Shown: one piece after another, positions 1 through 9,159 of the stretch | Layout of the letters: every line of letters begins with the position of its first letter | Numbering within the stretch: the stretch's first letter is position 1 | Made by a program: the position numbers and the translations under genes | Source: Aquimarina spinulae | GTDB taxonomy: Bacteria > Bacteroidota > Bacteroidia > Flavobacteriales > Flavobacteriaceae | Length of the DNA stretch: 64,000 bases | Assembly (NCBI RefSeq): GCF_943373825.1 | Contig: NZ_CALSBP010000002.1 | Coordinates: 3,089,501 to 3,153,500 of the forward strand | Reading direction: 5' to 3' | Notes under the pieces: model-generated | The model's input: only the letters and a program-made list of their open reading frames with translations | What the model was told of the DNA's origin: nothing | Databases searched by the model: none

Positions 1-3000
1 GCAGATAGAGTTGCAGATCAAGTGGTGGCAAAAACGTCAGAATCGACTACTCCTTTCTTTAGTCCGGCTCCTTTTGTACAACGCCAAACAGATGAAAAAG
101 AAGGTGATGTTCAACAAAAACCGATTGCAGAAAGCATTACCCCAGTAGTTTTAAGACAACCTGAAGAAGAAACAGCACAAAAGAGCACAGAAGTCCAAAA
201 TAAGGCAGAAGTAAGTGATGGAGTATCTATGAAACCATCAGATCATTCGTCAACTAATTTTGATACCCAGAAACAGGAAGAAGAGGTTCAGGAAAAAGAA
301 GAAGAAGAGGTTTCAGAAGTACAACAAAAAAGTAAAACACTCCAAAGAAAAGAAATAGGTGTACCTACTGTAACGAATACAATTGAATCGAGGATTCAAA
401 GAGCTTCAGACAATGGTAAACCCATGAGCAAATCGGTTAAAGGTTCTATGGAATCTGGTTTTGGAACAGATTTTTCTGGAGTAAAAGTTCATACAGATAG
501 TGAATCTTCTAGCCTTAATAAGCAGATGAGTTCCAAAGCTTTCACCTATAAAAACAATGTCTTCTTTGGCGAGAATCAATATCAACCTGAGACTAAAGAA
601 GGTAAACATTTGATCGCTCATGAGCTTACTCATGTGGTACAACAAGGACATGCTCAGAAAGGGGAAAATGCAGTTGCTACAGAAACGGTTCAACCTAAGG
701 TACAACGATTAGGGATTAGTGATGCGCTTGATTATTTTGCAGATGCAGCACATAATATCCCTGGTTTTAGAATGTTCACTATTATTTTAGGGATCAACCC
801 TATTAATATGAGTAGTGTTGATCGAAGTGCCGCTAATATTATGCGAGCTATTGTCGAGTTCTTACCTGGAGGAAACCTGATCACCAGAGTATTGGATAAA
901 TACAATGTGTTTACCGATGCTGCAGAATTAATGAATCAAAAAATAGAAGCGTTAAATCTATCTGGAGCATCTATAAAGAAGGACATTGACGATTTTCTGG
1001 ATGGCCTTGGTTGGAGCGATATTTTTAATCTTGGCGGTGTCTGGCGTGACGCCATGGGGATCATCTCCAGACCTATAAATGCAGTAATTGAAATTGGTAA
1101 AAGTGCACTGTCATTTATATGGGATATTGTTAGAAAAGCTATCCTAACTCCATTAGCTGTCCTAGCACAAAATACTGACGGATATGACCTATTAAAAGCT
1201 TTGATAGGTGAAGATCCGATTACTAAAGAAGCTTATCCACCAACTGCCGAAAATCTAATAGGCGGATTTATGAAATTTATTGGTCAGGAAGAAATCTGGA
1301 CCAATATACAACAAGGAAATGCTGTTGGTCGAGCATGGGTTTGGTTTCAGCAAACAATGTCAGGAATCAAAGCAATTATGTCTGCAATTCCTGGTACCAT
1401 TATTACTACAATTAAGTCTCTTACCTGGGAAGACATCATTATACTTCCGAATGCCTTTATCAAAGTAGGAAAGGCCTTTGCCAGTATCGCCGGTAGTTTT
1501 TTAAGTTTTGGGCTTTCAACGGTTATAGAACTTCTAAAAATACTATTTAGTGTAGTAGCACCAGGAGTATTAGTATATATAGAAAAAGCACAAGGAGCGT
1601 TTAATCAAATACTAGAAAATCCAATTGGGTTTGTAGGTAATCTGATCAACGCAGCTAAACTTGGATTTAACAAATTTGCACGAAACATTGGTAAACATCT
1701 TAAGAATAGTCTATTGGATTGGTTGTTGGGATCTTTGGCTGGAGCCGGTATTTATATTCCTCAAGCCCTCAGCTTTCAGGAGATTATCAAGTTTGTATTA
1801 TCTGTATTAGGACTTACTTGGGAGAATCTGAGAGCCAAATTAGTGGAGCAATTAGGTGAACCTGCTGTGGTAGCTTTAGAAACCGGATTCGAATTAGTGA
1901 AAATTCTCGTTACAGAAGGACCTGCTGCTGCTTGGGAGAAGATCATGGAGCATCTTAGCAATTTACAAGAGATGATTATTTCGGAGATCAGTCAGTTTGT
2001 AATTGTAAAAGTTGTGCAAAAAGCAGTAACCAAGCTTGTCACTATGCTAAACCCAGCAGGAGCAGTCATTCAAGCAATTATAGCTATTTATGATACGGTT
2101 ACATTCCTGATCGAAAAACTGCAAAAGATCGCTCGTGTAGCAGCAGCTATTATAGACTCACTAGCAGCGATTGCCAATGGAGTTATTACTCAGGCAGCTG
2201 CCAAAGTAGAAAGTACATTGGCTGGAATGCTAACATTAGCGATCAACTTCTTAGCTAAGTTCACAGGATTAGATAAGGTCTCTGAAAAGATTATAGAAAT
2301 CGTAGAAAAAATCAGAGAACCGATCGATACTGCCATGACCAATGTCGTTACTTGGGTTGTGACTACAGCTAAAAACTTCCTTAAGAAAATATTAGGTGGA
2401 GGAGATGAAGGAGAAAACCCTGAGGATAATGACGGGGTTGTTGGTGATGGAGAAATAGGAGAGCAAGTAACATTTAGCGATGGTGAAGAAGGGCATAAAT
2501 TATGGGTAGAGGATTCTGGATCTCCTGTTTTAAAGGTTGCTAGCGCGAATCCTAAAGCGGTTGGTGATAAGCTTACTGAATGGCAGAATAACATTGATAA
2601 AATTTCTGAAGGCAAGAGAGGAGAAGTAAGCCAATCGATTAGCAGTGCTCAAGGTCTGGTTACGGCAATTAATCAGTTAATTACTACATACCAGCAACAA
2701 GAGGCAACGGCTACACCTGAGAATGATGCTCCAGTAGAAACAACCGATACTTCCATCGAAAATAAACAGAAAGAGCTAAAAGTATTGCTTCAGAAGTTAT
2801 TTAGTGATTTTAAGGAAAAAAATACCTTAACAGTAGAAGTTGCGGAGAATGATAAAATTAAAGCTCCTTATAAAGGAGATAAAAAGTTTAGAGCGGTTGT
2901 TAAAAAAGTTGATGATAGTAATGAAGATCCAGAAAAAAATAAGGTAGAACATCAATTTAATTGGGAACGTTTAAAACAAAGAAATCAAGAGAATACTTTT

Positions 3001-3753
3001 ACTGCCTTTAATGAAAAATGGGGCTCTGAAATTGAAACTGATTCTGGAGGTAGTAGCGAACATAGTGATTATAAACCTCAAAATATTGAGCGATCAGTAG
3101 AAGGCGATTCCTTTGTGCTGAAGTATGATTATGGACCTGAAGGTTTAGGCAAAGATGAATTGGAGACCATAGAAGTCAAAATGAAAATCGATGATATTTC
3201 AGGAAGAAAAGTAAACCATGCGGTAACTGGTATGAACTTAGGAATTAAAGCTTCAGGATCCAGAGGTAGAACAGATAGTGCAGGTAAATTAATGAGAGAA
3301 GGTGTAGATACAACCGATTTACCGCAAATGAATTCTGCACATATTATTGCAGACTGGTTTCAAGGAAGTGGTTATAAACAAGGGTTAAATTTAATTTTAA
3401 CTAGTGATACCTATAATCAGACCACAATGGCAGGAGCAGAAGGGAAACTTGTCGGGAAAATTCAAAAACTTCAGTCACAACATGAGCCATTATTAATTAC
3501 TTTTGATCTACAAGTAACAGCAATTTATGAAGTGACAAATGATGATAAAGTTGTGGAAACACTTAAGAATTTAAAATCTGATATAACACCGGAAGGATTG
3601 GCTAAGGTGCATCAAAAATTAGCAGGAGATCAAGATCCAAGAAGATGTGAAAAAGTTACCTATGATGTATTGGCCGTTAAAGCGGGAGGTGTTGGAGTAG
3701 AGCATTCTATTAGACAAATAGAAATAGGACCAGACGTAAATCTAAAAATATAA
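1..3753 (+). CDS. DUF4157 eCIS-type cargo protein with nuclease-like C-terminus (5' end outside window)
   Basis: The reading frame is open to base 1 and the residues before the first GTG read ADRVADQVV, the usual entry to a DUF4157 domain, so the gene starts left of the window. The DUF4157 core is at nt 380-660, with a zinc-peptidase-like HELTH motif (H at 619-621 and 631-633). A Glu/Gln-rich linker precedes it. A long helical, hydrophobic middle part (about nt 700-2400) follows, then an acidic linker. The C-terminus carries SAHIIADWF (His codon 3340-3342) and downstream NLI and YNQ, which resembles the active site of DNA/RNA non-specific (beta-beta-alpha metal) endonucleases. DUF4157 proteins are known eCIS-associated cargo. 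I infer a polymorphic toxin loaded into a contractile particle; the nuclease call is moderate, the DUF4157 call strong. Confidence 0.85.
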   Translation, partial: ADRVADQVVAKTSESTTPFFSPAPFVQRQTDEKEGDVQQKPIAESITPVVLRQPEEETAQKSTEVQNKAEVSDGVSMKPSDHSSTNFDTQKQEEEVQEKEEEEVSEVQQKSKTLQRKEIGVPTVTNTIESRIQRASDNGKPMSKSVKGSMESGFGTDFSGVKVHTDSESSSLNKQMSSKAFTYKNNVFFGENQYQPETKEGKHLIAHELTHVVQQGHAQKGENAVATETVQPKVQRLGISDALDYFADAAHNIPGFRMFTIILGINPINMSSVDRSAANIMRAIVEFLPGGNLITRVLDKYNVFTDAAELMNQKIEALNLSGASIKKDIDDFLDGLGWSDIFNLGGVWRDAMGIISRPINAVIEIGKSALSFIWDIVRKAILTPLAVLAQNTDGYDLLKALIGEDPITKEAYPPTAENLIGGFMKFIGQEEIWTNIQQGNAVGRAWVWFQQTMSGIKAIMSAIPGTIITTIKSLTWEDIIILPNAFIKVGKAFASIAGSFLSFGLSTVIELLKILFSVVAPGVLVYIEKAQGAFNQILENPIGFVGNLINAAKLGFNKFARNIGKHLKNSLLDWLLGSLAGAGIYIPQALSFQEIIKFVLSVLGLTWENLRAKLVEQLGEPAVVALETGFELVKILVTEGPAAAWEKIMEHLSNLQEMIISEISQFVIVKVVQKAVTKLVTMLNPAGAVIQAIIAIYDTVTFLIEKLQKIARVAAAIIDSLAAIANGVITQAAAKVESTLAGMLTLAINFLAKFTGLDKVSEKIIEIVEKIREPIDTAMTNVVTWVVTTAKNFLKKILGGGDEGENPEDNDGVVGDGEIGEQVTFSDGEEGHKLWVEDSGSPVLKVASANPKAVGDKLTEWQNNIDKISEGKRGEVSQSISSAQGLVTAINQLITTYQQQEATATPENDAPVETTDTSIENKQKELKVLLQKLFSDFKEKNTLTVEVAENDKIKAPYKGDKKFRAVVKKVDDSNEDPEKNKVEHQFNWERLKQRNQENTFTAFNEKWGSEIETDSGGSSEHSDYKPQNIERSVEGDSFVLKYDYGPEGLGKDELETIEVKMKIDDISGRKVNHAVTGMNLGIKASGSRGRTDSAGKLMREGVDTTDLPQMNSAHIIADWFQGSGYKQGLNLILTSDTYNQTTMAGAEGKLVGKIQKLQSQHEPLLITFDLQVTAIYEVTNDDKVVETLKNLKSDITPEGLAKVHQKLAGDQDPRRCEKVTYDVLAVKAGGVGVEHSIRQIEIGPDVNLKI

Positions 3754-3769
3754 CAATAAGAAATAATTT

Positions 3770-4339
3770 ATGGAAGAGGTGATTAATTTTTTAAATGATT
3801 TTTTTCAATCAGAGGTTAATGCTATTAAAGCTAGTGATCAAGCTGATCTAGATAATTTTAATGACAAACTTGAAATAATGAATCAATTTCTTGTGGATGA
3901 TTTAAAAAATAATCTAGGAATGATTCCTTTAAAGGAATTAAAAGATCCTAATTATTATGAAAGGGTAAAAAATTATCCACCACCAGATCCTAGGTTTCTT
4001 TTTAGGATTGATACTTACAAGAGTAATGATAAAGATTATTATAGATATCATTGTTTTGTTTCTGATAGTAATCCTGATGATTGGAGGAGTTATCTGAATT
4101 CTTTTGTTGTAGATAAGGAGGGTGGGGAATTTAAAATTTTTTCCATGTTTTTCTTTTCTGATAAAGGTATGGGTGGAGATAAAAAATGGCATTTCAATGC
4201 AGGAGAAGATAGATTTATGAATAAAGAGAATGGACAATATTTGTTGAATATAGAATCATTAGGTGATCGAATCGAAATCAATAGAATTACAGAACCTTCT
4301 GATGACGCAGATAGCATGAAAGAATATAATAAAGATTAA
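3770..4339 (+). CDS. Small acidic hypothetical protein, probable immunity partner
   Basis: A 189-residue cytosolic protein with no signal peptide or membrane segment, starting 16 nt after the stop of the DUF4157 gene. It begins with a helix rich in acidic residues and continues with aromatic, strand-rich sequence (for example FRIDTY, YRYHCFV, FKIFSMFFF), a pattern similar to NTF2-fold immunity proteins; I cannot prove that family. It is acidic and AT-rich compared with its neighbours. Position directly behind a gene ending in a nuclease-like domain suggests it neutralises that toxin. Function is inferred from context only. Confidence 0.7.
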   Translation: MEEVINFLNDFFQSEVNAIKASDQADLDNFNDKLEIMNQFLVDDLKNNLGMIPLKELKDPNYYERVKNYPPPDPRFLFRIDTYKSNDKDYYRYHCFVSDSNPDDWRSYLNSFVVDKEGGEFKIFSMFFFSDKGMGGDKKWHFNAGEDRFMNKENGQYLLNIESLGDRIEINRITEPSDDADSMKEYNKD

Positions 4340-4376
4340 GTATTCATCCAGAAAACACCCCATAAAAGAACCGTTG

Positions 4377-4403
4377 TATACCCCCGAAAAAAGTCGGGAT
4401 ATA
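4377..4403 (+). other. Short GC hairpin between immunity-like gene and CHAP gene
   Basis: CCCGA (4383-4387) can pair with TCGGG (4394-4398) over a 6-nt A-rich loop, with ATA/TAT pairs outside. There is no T tract, so it is a poor intrinsic terminator; it may be an mRNA processing or attenuation hairpin. Confidence 0.3.
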
Positions 4404-4434
4404 GCATTAGATTTATATACAAATCCATAGTAAG

Positions 4435-5253
4435 ATGAAAAAAACGGCATATAAAAAGGAGCTAGTAATTAGAAATACACAGCAAAGAAATGGCTCTTCA
4501 AACAGTAGAAAAGAGGTAAGGAAGATTCAATCCTGGCTAACCTTATTTAGTATTCAGCATCCTAGTAGTGGTACAGCAACCAGTATTGATGGCGATTTTG
4601 GTCCCGCAACCGAAAGAGCCGTTAAGAATTTTCAACGTATAAAAGGATTGTCAGAAAATGGCATAGTAGATCAAGGTTTGTTTAGTGAATTGTCTGCTAA
4701 CTTAAAAGATGCTTTTGAAAGACCATTACAGAGTACTGATGTTAGAAGTTTGATTGCTGAAGTGGCAGAGAATCACCTACAAAATCATCCTTTTGAATTG
4801 GTTATTAATAGACAATCTAATAGTGGTCCTTGGGTGCGAAGTTATATGGATGGAGGTGATGGAGAAGATTTTTTTTGGTGTATGGGATTTGCACAAACTA
4901 TTCTTGATCAGGCTGTAAGTCATGTGGGTAAAAGATTTACTTCGTTAATGCCTTCCACATTTAGTTGTGACTCGGTAGGTAATGCCGGAATTGCAAGAGG
5001 ATTACTTTCTAAAAATAAAAAAATTAGAAGGAATTCTGACTTAGTAAAACCTGGAGACTTGTTTTTGATTGAAAGTAGCCCGCTGGATTGGACACATACA
5101 GGAATTATAACATCGATCCAAGGTGATGTAATTGAAACCATTGAAGGGAATACTAATTTTCAGGGCTCTAGAAATGGTGTTACTGTGCGTAAACGAATGC
5201 GTAATTATATGAGATCCAGGATAGATGTATTCTCAATCGAACCTTTAACTTAA
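4435..5253 (+). CDS. Peptidoglycan-binding and CHAP-like hydrolase of the eCIS locus
   Basis: A 272-residue protein with no signal peptide. Residues about 25-90 form a PG_binding_1 repeat (DGDFGPATERAVKNFQ). Residues about 105-265 look like a CHAP/NlpC-P60 type cysteine hydrolase: Cys149 in FFWCMGF, His221 in WTHTGI, then Glu237/Asn239 in EGNTN, in the order Cys-His-polar. Lack of a signal peptide fits an enzyme delivered or released by a phage-like particle or lysis rather than by Sec. It lies 11 nt upstream of the AAA+ ATPase gene, so the two are probably co-transcribed. Similar wall-binding hydrolases accompany eCIS loci in Bacteroidetes (family knowledge); the target wall is unknown. Confidence 0.8.
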   Translation: MKKTAYKKELVIRNTQQRNGSSNSRKEVRKIQSWLTLFSIQHPSSGTATSIDGDFGPATERAVKNFQRIKGLSENGIVDQGLFSELSANLKDAFERPLQSTDVRSLIAEVAENHLQNHPFELVINRQSNSGPWVRSYMDGGDGEDFFWCMGFAQTILDQAVSHVGKRFTSLMPSTFSCDSVGNAGIARGLLSKNKKIRRNSDLVKPGDLFLIESSPLDWTHTGIITSIQGDVIETIEGNTNFQGSRNGVTVRKRMRNYMRSRIDVFSIEPLT

Positions 5254-5264
5254 AATACCTGTCG

Positions 5265-6609
5265 ATGGAACCTGTTTTTACAAAAAATACTACTCATTTT
5301 AATGGCAAATTTTCCTTCTTACAAGAGGTGATAGAATATCGTTTGCGATACGAGTACACCAGTGAAGAAGCTGTTTTTCCTGTTTTTGATACAATGGTGG
5401 CAGATGATTCATCGTTTTCTCAATTTGTCAACAAACTTGATTTGTCTCAAGAAGAGATCATTATTTTATTAACAGCATTAATTCCACATGTTTCGCCCTA
5501 TTTTTTTATAGATATTATTACTGATTTTTTTCCAAATGGAGGTGAACTTCCAGAATTTGGTGGTGTAAAAGGAAAAAATCATAGGGGTATTATCCCTACC
5601 GGAGAAACTATTCAATTTATGTTAGCTGGCAAGGATCTGCAAAAACGGATAGAGGTTACATCTTATTTTGAACCTACCCATCCATTCGTAAAAAAAGGCG
5701 TTCTAAGATTAGATGCTGTACCTACAGGAGAGCCTATTATGAGTGGGCGATTGATTCTGGATCAGGAATATGTAGAGCTGTTTACTACAGGGAGAATGGT
5801 AAAACCTACTCTTAGTAAAGATTTCCCTGCCGAAAGGATTGAAACGTTACTTTCCTGGGATGATCTTGTGCTTAATACAAAAACCCTTAACCAGATAAAA
5901 GAAATTGAAACCTGGCTTCAGTATAATCATGTGGTTTTGGATGATTGGAAGATGGGAACCAGAATTAAACCTGGATATCGTGTCTTGTTTTCTGGCCCTC
6001 CGGGAACCGGAAAAACCTTAACTGCTACATTATTAGGTAAATATACCGGTGAAGATGTATATCGTATTGATCTTTCTATGGTCGTTTCAAAATATATAGG
6101 AGAAACAGAAAAAAACCTTTCTAGACTTTTTGATAAAGCTAAAAATAAATCCTGGATACTGTTTTTTGATGAAGCAGATGCCATTTTTGGTAAAAGAACG
6201 AATGTAAGAGATGCACATGATAAGTATGCTAATCAAGAAGTATCGTACTTACTACAACGTATAGAATCCCATCCTGGATTAGTGATTCTGGCTTCAAATT
6301 TTAAAAACAACATAGATGTAGCCTTTACTCGTCGATTTCAAACAATTATAGAGTTTGAAAATCCATCTTATCAAGAACGACAGTTATTATGGCAAAAAAA
6401 ACCTTCCTGCCGCTATAGCTTTAGGAGAAACGGTTTCGTTAGAAGAGATTTCCAAAAAATATGCGCTTACTGGGGCGAATATCATCAATGTGATACAATA
6501 CACCTGTCTTAAGACCATAGCTCAAAATCATAAAGTTATCCAATTAGAAACTATTCTCGAAGGGATTAAAAAAGAATATTTGAAAGAAGGAAAAATGATT
6601 ACGATCTAA
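5265..6609 (+). CDS. eCIS-type AAA+ ATPase, +1 frameshift near the C-terminus
   Basis: Walker A GPPGTGKT starts at residue 244, Walker B FFDEAD is near 299-304, and an arginine-finger-like TRRF is near 355. An N-terminal winged-type region of about 200 residues precedes it. This layout is that of the ATPase found in eCIS loci (Afp15-like), thought to act in particle assembly or release. After LLWQK at about nt 6398 the first frame runs on to a stop at 6512, while frame +1 continues the expected lid helices (NLPAAIALGE..., ending GKMITI) to 6609. The change happens in eight As (6394-6401); seven As would restore one 447-residue protein. Either a sequencing error, a real mutation, or transcriptional slippage at the A run. 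Confidence 0.82.
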
Positions 6610-6612
6610 TAT

Positions 6613-6676
6613 CAAATGAATTTTAAAATGAGCTATTAATAATTTAAATTATATGGGTTGTTTTAAAATTCATTTG
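6613..6676. repeat. 16-bp perfect inverted repeat after the eCIS block
   Basis: CAAATGAATTTTAAAA at 6613-6628 is exactly repeated in inverse at 6661-6676, with a 32-bp spacer. It begins 3 nt after the ATPase stop. The stem is AT-rich and lacks a following T tract, so it is a weak terminator candidate; it could also be an mRNA 3' stabiliser or the scar of a mobile element. The rest of 6677-6832 shows no gene. Confidence 0.6.
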
Positions 6677-6832
6677 GCATAAGGTGCTGGTTTAAATTAA
6701 AACGAATACCTATCTCTTCATAAAGTATCATCATATTTCAAAACACTATAGCTACAGCTTTTTATCCTTTATTATCAGTGACTTCATAGTTTTAAACACA
6801 CCTCTTTTTACGGTTTAAAAGTAAAATTTTTG

Positions 6833-6868
6833 TTGGAATGTTTCCTATTAAAATTGGAAATATTCCAA
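6833..6868. promoter_or_regulatory. Operator-like inverted repeat upstream of TIR gene
   Basis: TTGGAATGTTTCC (6833-6845) and GGAAATATTCCAA (6856-6868) match as inverted copies at 12 of 13 positions, separated by 10 bp. The right arm overlaps the putative -33 TTG (6854-6856) of the TIR promoter, a typical place for repressor binding. No regulator gene is adjacent. Confidence 0.5.
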
Positions 6869-6886
6869 ATAAACAAAGTAATTTTG
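6854..6886 (+). promoter_or_regulatory. Bacteroidetes-type promoter of TIR operon
   Basis: TTG at 6854-6856 and TAATTTTG at 6879-6886 (consensus TAnnTTTG), 22 bp apart. Start codon lies about 60 nt further on. Confidence 0.45.
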
Positions 6887-6947
6887 TAGTAGCGGTTTTT
6901 TAGTAAGAATTAGTCAGTTTTAGGTTAAAAAGAAAAAGAAGTCAGTG

Positions 6948-7931
6948 ATGAAAAACAAGAATTATGAATATGATGTTGCGCTTTCTTTTGCTGGAGAGAA
7001 TAGAGCATATGTAGAAGAGGTTGCGAACAGCCTTAGGGTAAGAGGGATCAAGGTGTTTTATGACCTGTTTGAAGAAACAAACTTATGGGGTAAAAACTTA
7101 TATGAGTATTTATCCGAGATTTATCAAAACAGGGCAAGATATACAGTACTATTTATATCAGGGTTTTATAATCAAAAATTATGGACAAACCATGAGAGGG
7201 CCTCTATGCAAGCAAGAGCATTTCAGGAAAGTAGAGAATATATTTTGCCTGCTAGATTTGACGATACAGAGATTCCCGGGATATTGAAAACTGTAGGATA
7301 TATTAACTTGAAAGATAGAAGTCCAGACGAGTTTGCAGGGCTGATCGAAAAAAAATTAAAAAAAGATCAAACTTTTTTGAAAAGTAGATGGTCAAAAATT
7401 TCTACCCTGATCAATCCAAAGCCGTTCATTTTTACTATTAAAGTGGTAAATGAAAAAGAAGAATCAATTAAAAATGCCAAAGTAGTTTTGGTCGCTAATA
7501 ATTCTACATACCTTGAAGGGTTTTCTGATGAAAAAGGATTAGCACATTTTATTATTCGAACGCGTAAATTATATACTGTGCTTATTGCGCACCCAGAATA
7601 TCCGGCCGTATTATTTAAAGATATTAACCCAAAGGAGGATATAGAAGTAACTGTAGAAAAATTAAAAGGATCAGGTTCTGTGATCCTTAATAAATCTGGA
7701 GAAACACCAGGGATTATGGGGAGGATAAAACCTGTGTTGAAATCAAACAATAGGATATCATTATATGCTGATAATATAGCGATTGAAGGGGGACAACATC
7801 AACCTTATGATATTGAGTTAAATAAATCAATAATTTTAGAAGATAATGGAGGAAATAGTATACATTTAACCTTCAGATTCTTTCAAGGGAGAATCGCTTT
7901 AATCGATTATTGTAAACACAAATTATCTTAA
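6948..7931 (+). CDS. TIR-domain protein with C-terminal beta domains
   Basis: Residues about 5-130 form a TIR domain: YDVALSFAG opens strand A, an RGIKVFYD motif follows, and LWTNHERASMQ places a Glu (residue 83 from this start) where bacterial TIR NADases have their catalytic Glu. Residues about 165-235 resemble a carboxypeptidase-regulatory-like beta-sandwich (VVNEKEESIKNAKV ... YLEGFSDEKGLAHF). A third beta-rich segment ends the protein. No signal peptide or membrane helix. I chose ATG at 6948 over the GTG 3 nt upstream. The stop is 2 nt before the next gene's ATG, so the two form an operon. Bacterial TIR proteins often act in abortive anti-phage defence by degrading NAD; that role is inferred here. 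Confidence 0.8.
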   Translation: MKNKNYEYDVALSFAGENRAYVEEVANSLRVRGIKVFYDLFEETNLWGKNLYEYLSEIYQNRARYTVLFISGFYNQKLWTNHERASMQARAFQESREYILPARFDDTEIPGILKTVGYINLKDRSPDEFAGLIEKKLKKDQTFLKSRWSKISTLINPKPFIFTIKVVNEKEESIKNAKVVLVANNSTYLEGFSDEKGLAHFIIRTRKLYTVLIAHPEYPAVLFKDINPKEDIEVTVEKLKGSGSVILNKSGETPGIMGRIKPVLKSNNRISLYADNIAIEGGQHQPYDIELNKSIILEDNGGNSIHLTFRFFQGRIALIDYCKHKLS

Positions 7932-7933
7932 TT

Positions 7934-9004
7934 ATGAAAAGAGTAATCATCTTTTTTAGTTTTATTTTGTTTTTGGCTTGTAAAGAACAGCCAAAGGAAA
8001 CGGCAGAAACACCTATTATCGAAACTGCCAAGGAGGAAATTAAAAAGCCAGAGGATAGTTTTGGAATTGTAATTCATGGTGGAGCAGGAACTATCTTGAA
8101 AAAGAATATGACTCCAGAAAAAGAAGCGGCGTACAAAGCTAAACTTGAAGAAGCAATAAAAGTAGGACATACCATTCTTAAAAATGGAGGTACTAGCCTT
8201 GAAGCTGTCGAAAAAACGATAAATGTTCTTGAGAATTCTCCATTATTTAATGCAGGTAAAGGAGCAGTATTTACTAATGAAGGAACTAATGAATTAGATG
8301 CTTCTATTATGGATGGTAGTAACCTTAATGCCGGGGCAGTAGCAGGAGTTAAAACCGTTAAAAACCCGATCAATCTGGCTAGAGAAGTAATGCTTAATTC
8401 TCCTCACGTGTTATTATCAGGTAGTGGTGCCGAATTATTTGCTAAAGAAAGAGACCTTGAGATTGTTGATCCGGCTTATTTCTTTACAGAAGATCGTATG
8501 AAATCGCTAGAGAGAGTAAAAGAAAAACTAAAAAACAAGGAAGCAAATAAAACAACTGCTTTTTATGATCCGTTTATAAAAGACTCTAAGTTTGGAACGG
8601 TTGGCTGTGCAGCATTAGATAAAAATGGAAATTTGGCCGCAGGAACCTCTACAGGAGGGATGACCAATAAAAAATGGAATCGTATAGGAGATTCACCAAT
8701 TATTGGAGCAGGAACATATGCCAATAATGCAACTTGTGCAGTATCAAGTACAGGATGGGGTGAGTATTTTATACGAGCGATGGTGGCACATGATATTTCG
8801 GCATTAATGGAGTATAAAGGGCTTTCTCTTCAAGAAGCTGCCAAAGAAGTAATACAGAAAAAACTTACCGACCTCGGCGGTACAGGAGGAATTGTAGCGA
8901 TAGATAATAAGGGTAATGTAACGATGGAATTTAATACAGCGGGAATGTATCGTGCAACAATGAATGCTACTGGAGAACTTACTATAGGAATTTATAAAGA
9001 GTAA
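7934..9004 (+). CDS. iaaA: Isoaspartyl peptidase/L-asparaginase, lipoprotein
   Basis: Ntn-hydrolase of the glycosylasparaginase/isoaspartyl peptidase family (356 aa). After an SPII signal (LFLACKE) comes the IHGGAG motif. The nucleophile should be Thr222 in KFGTVGCAA, the usual autocleavage site (GTVG), followed by STGGMTNK and the second half with GWGEYFIR and GTGGIVAID. Cleaves beta-aspartyl peptides or asparagine. The lipobox means it acts in the periplasm or on the outer membrane. Directly coupled to the upstream TIR gene and ended by a strong terminator. Confidence 0.92.
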   Translation: MKRVIIFFSFILFLACKEQPKETAETPIIETAKEEIKKPEDSFGIVIHGGAGTILKKNMTPEKEAAYKAKLEEAIKVGHTILKNGGTSLEAVEKTINVLENSPLFNAGKGAVFTNEGTNELDASIMDGSNLNAGAVAGVKTVKNPINLAREVMLNSPHVLLSGSGAELFAKERDLEIVDPAYFFTEDRMKSLERVKEKLKNKEANKTTAFYDPFIKDSKFGTVGCAALDKNGNLAAGTSTGGMTNKKWNRIGDSPIIGAGTYANNATCAVSSTGWGEYFIRAMVAHDISALMEYKGLSLQEAAKEVIQKKLTDLGGTGGIVAIDNKGNVTMEFNTAGMYRATMNATGELTIGIYKE

Positions 9005-9027
9005 TATTCTTCTTAAAATTTTAATAC

Positions 9028-9055
9028 AACCCTCCTACTAAGGAGGGTTTTTTAT
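9028..9055 (+). terminator. Intrinsic terminator after iaaA
   Basis: AACCCTCCT (9028-9036), loop ACTA, AGGAGGGTT (9041-9049), then a T run. Nine-base-pair GC-rich stem with a tetraloop: a textbook rho-independent terminator. Confidence 0.9.
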
Positions 9056-9159
9056 TTTGAAGATATTGTAGGGCAAAAATTCACTATTTTCTGGGGGAAA
9101 TAGAACCAGAAATCTCATTACTTTTACCCAATAATTACAATAATATAAATGGTAGACTG

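Noticed and set aside
2190..2615. Long antisense ORF inside the DUF4157 gene
   Set aside because: Shadow of the coding frame on the other strand; Ser/Pro-rich as expected for antisense of this region.
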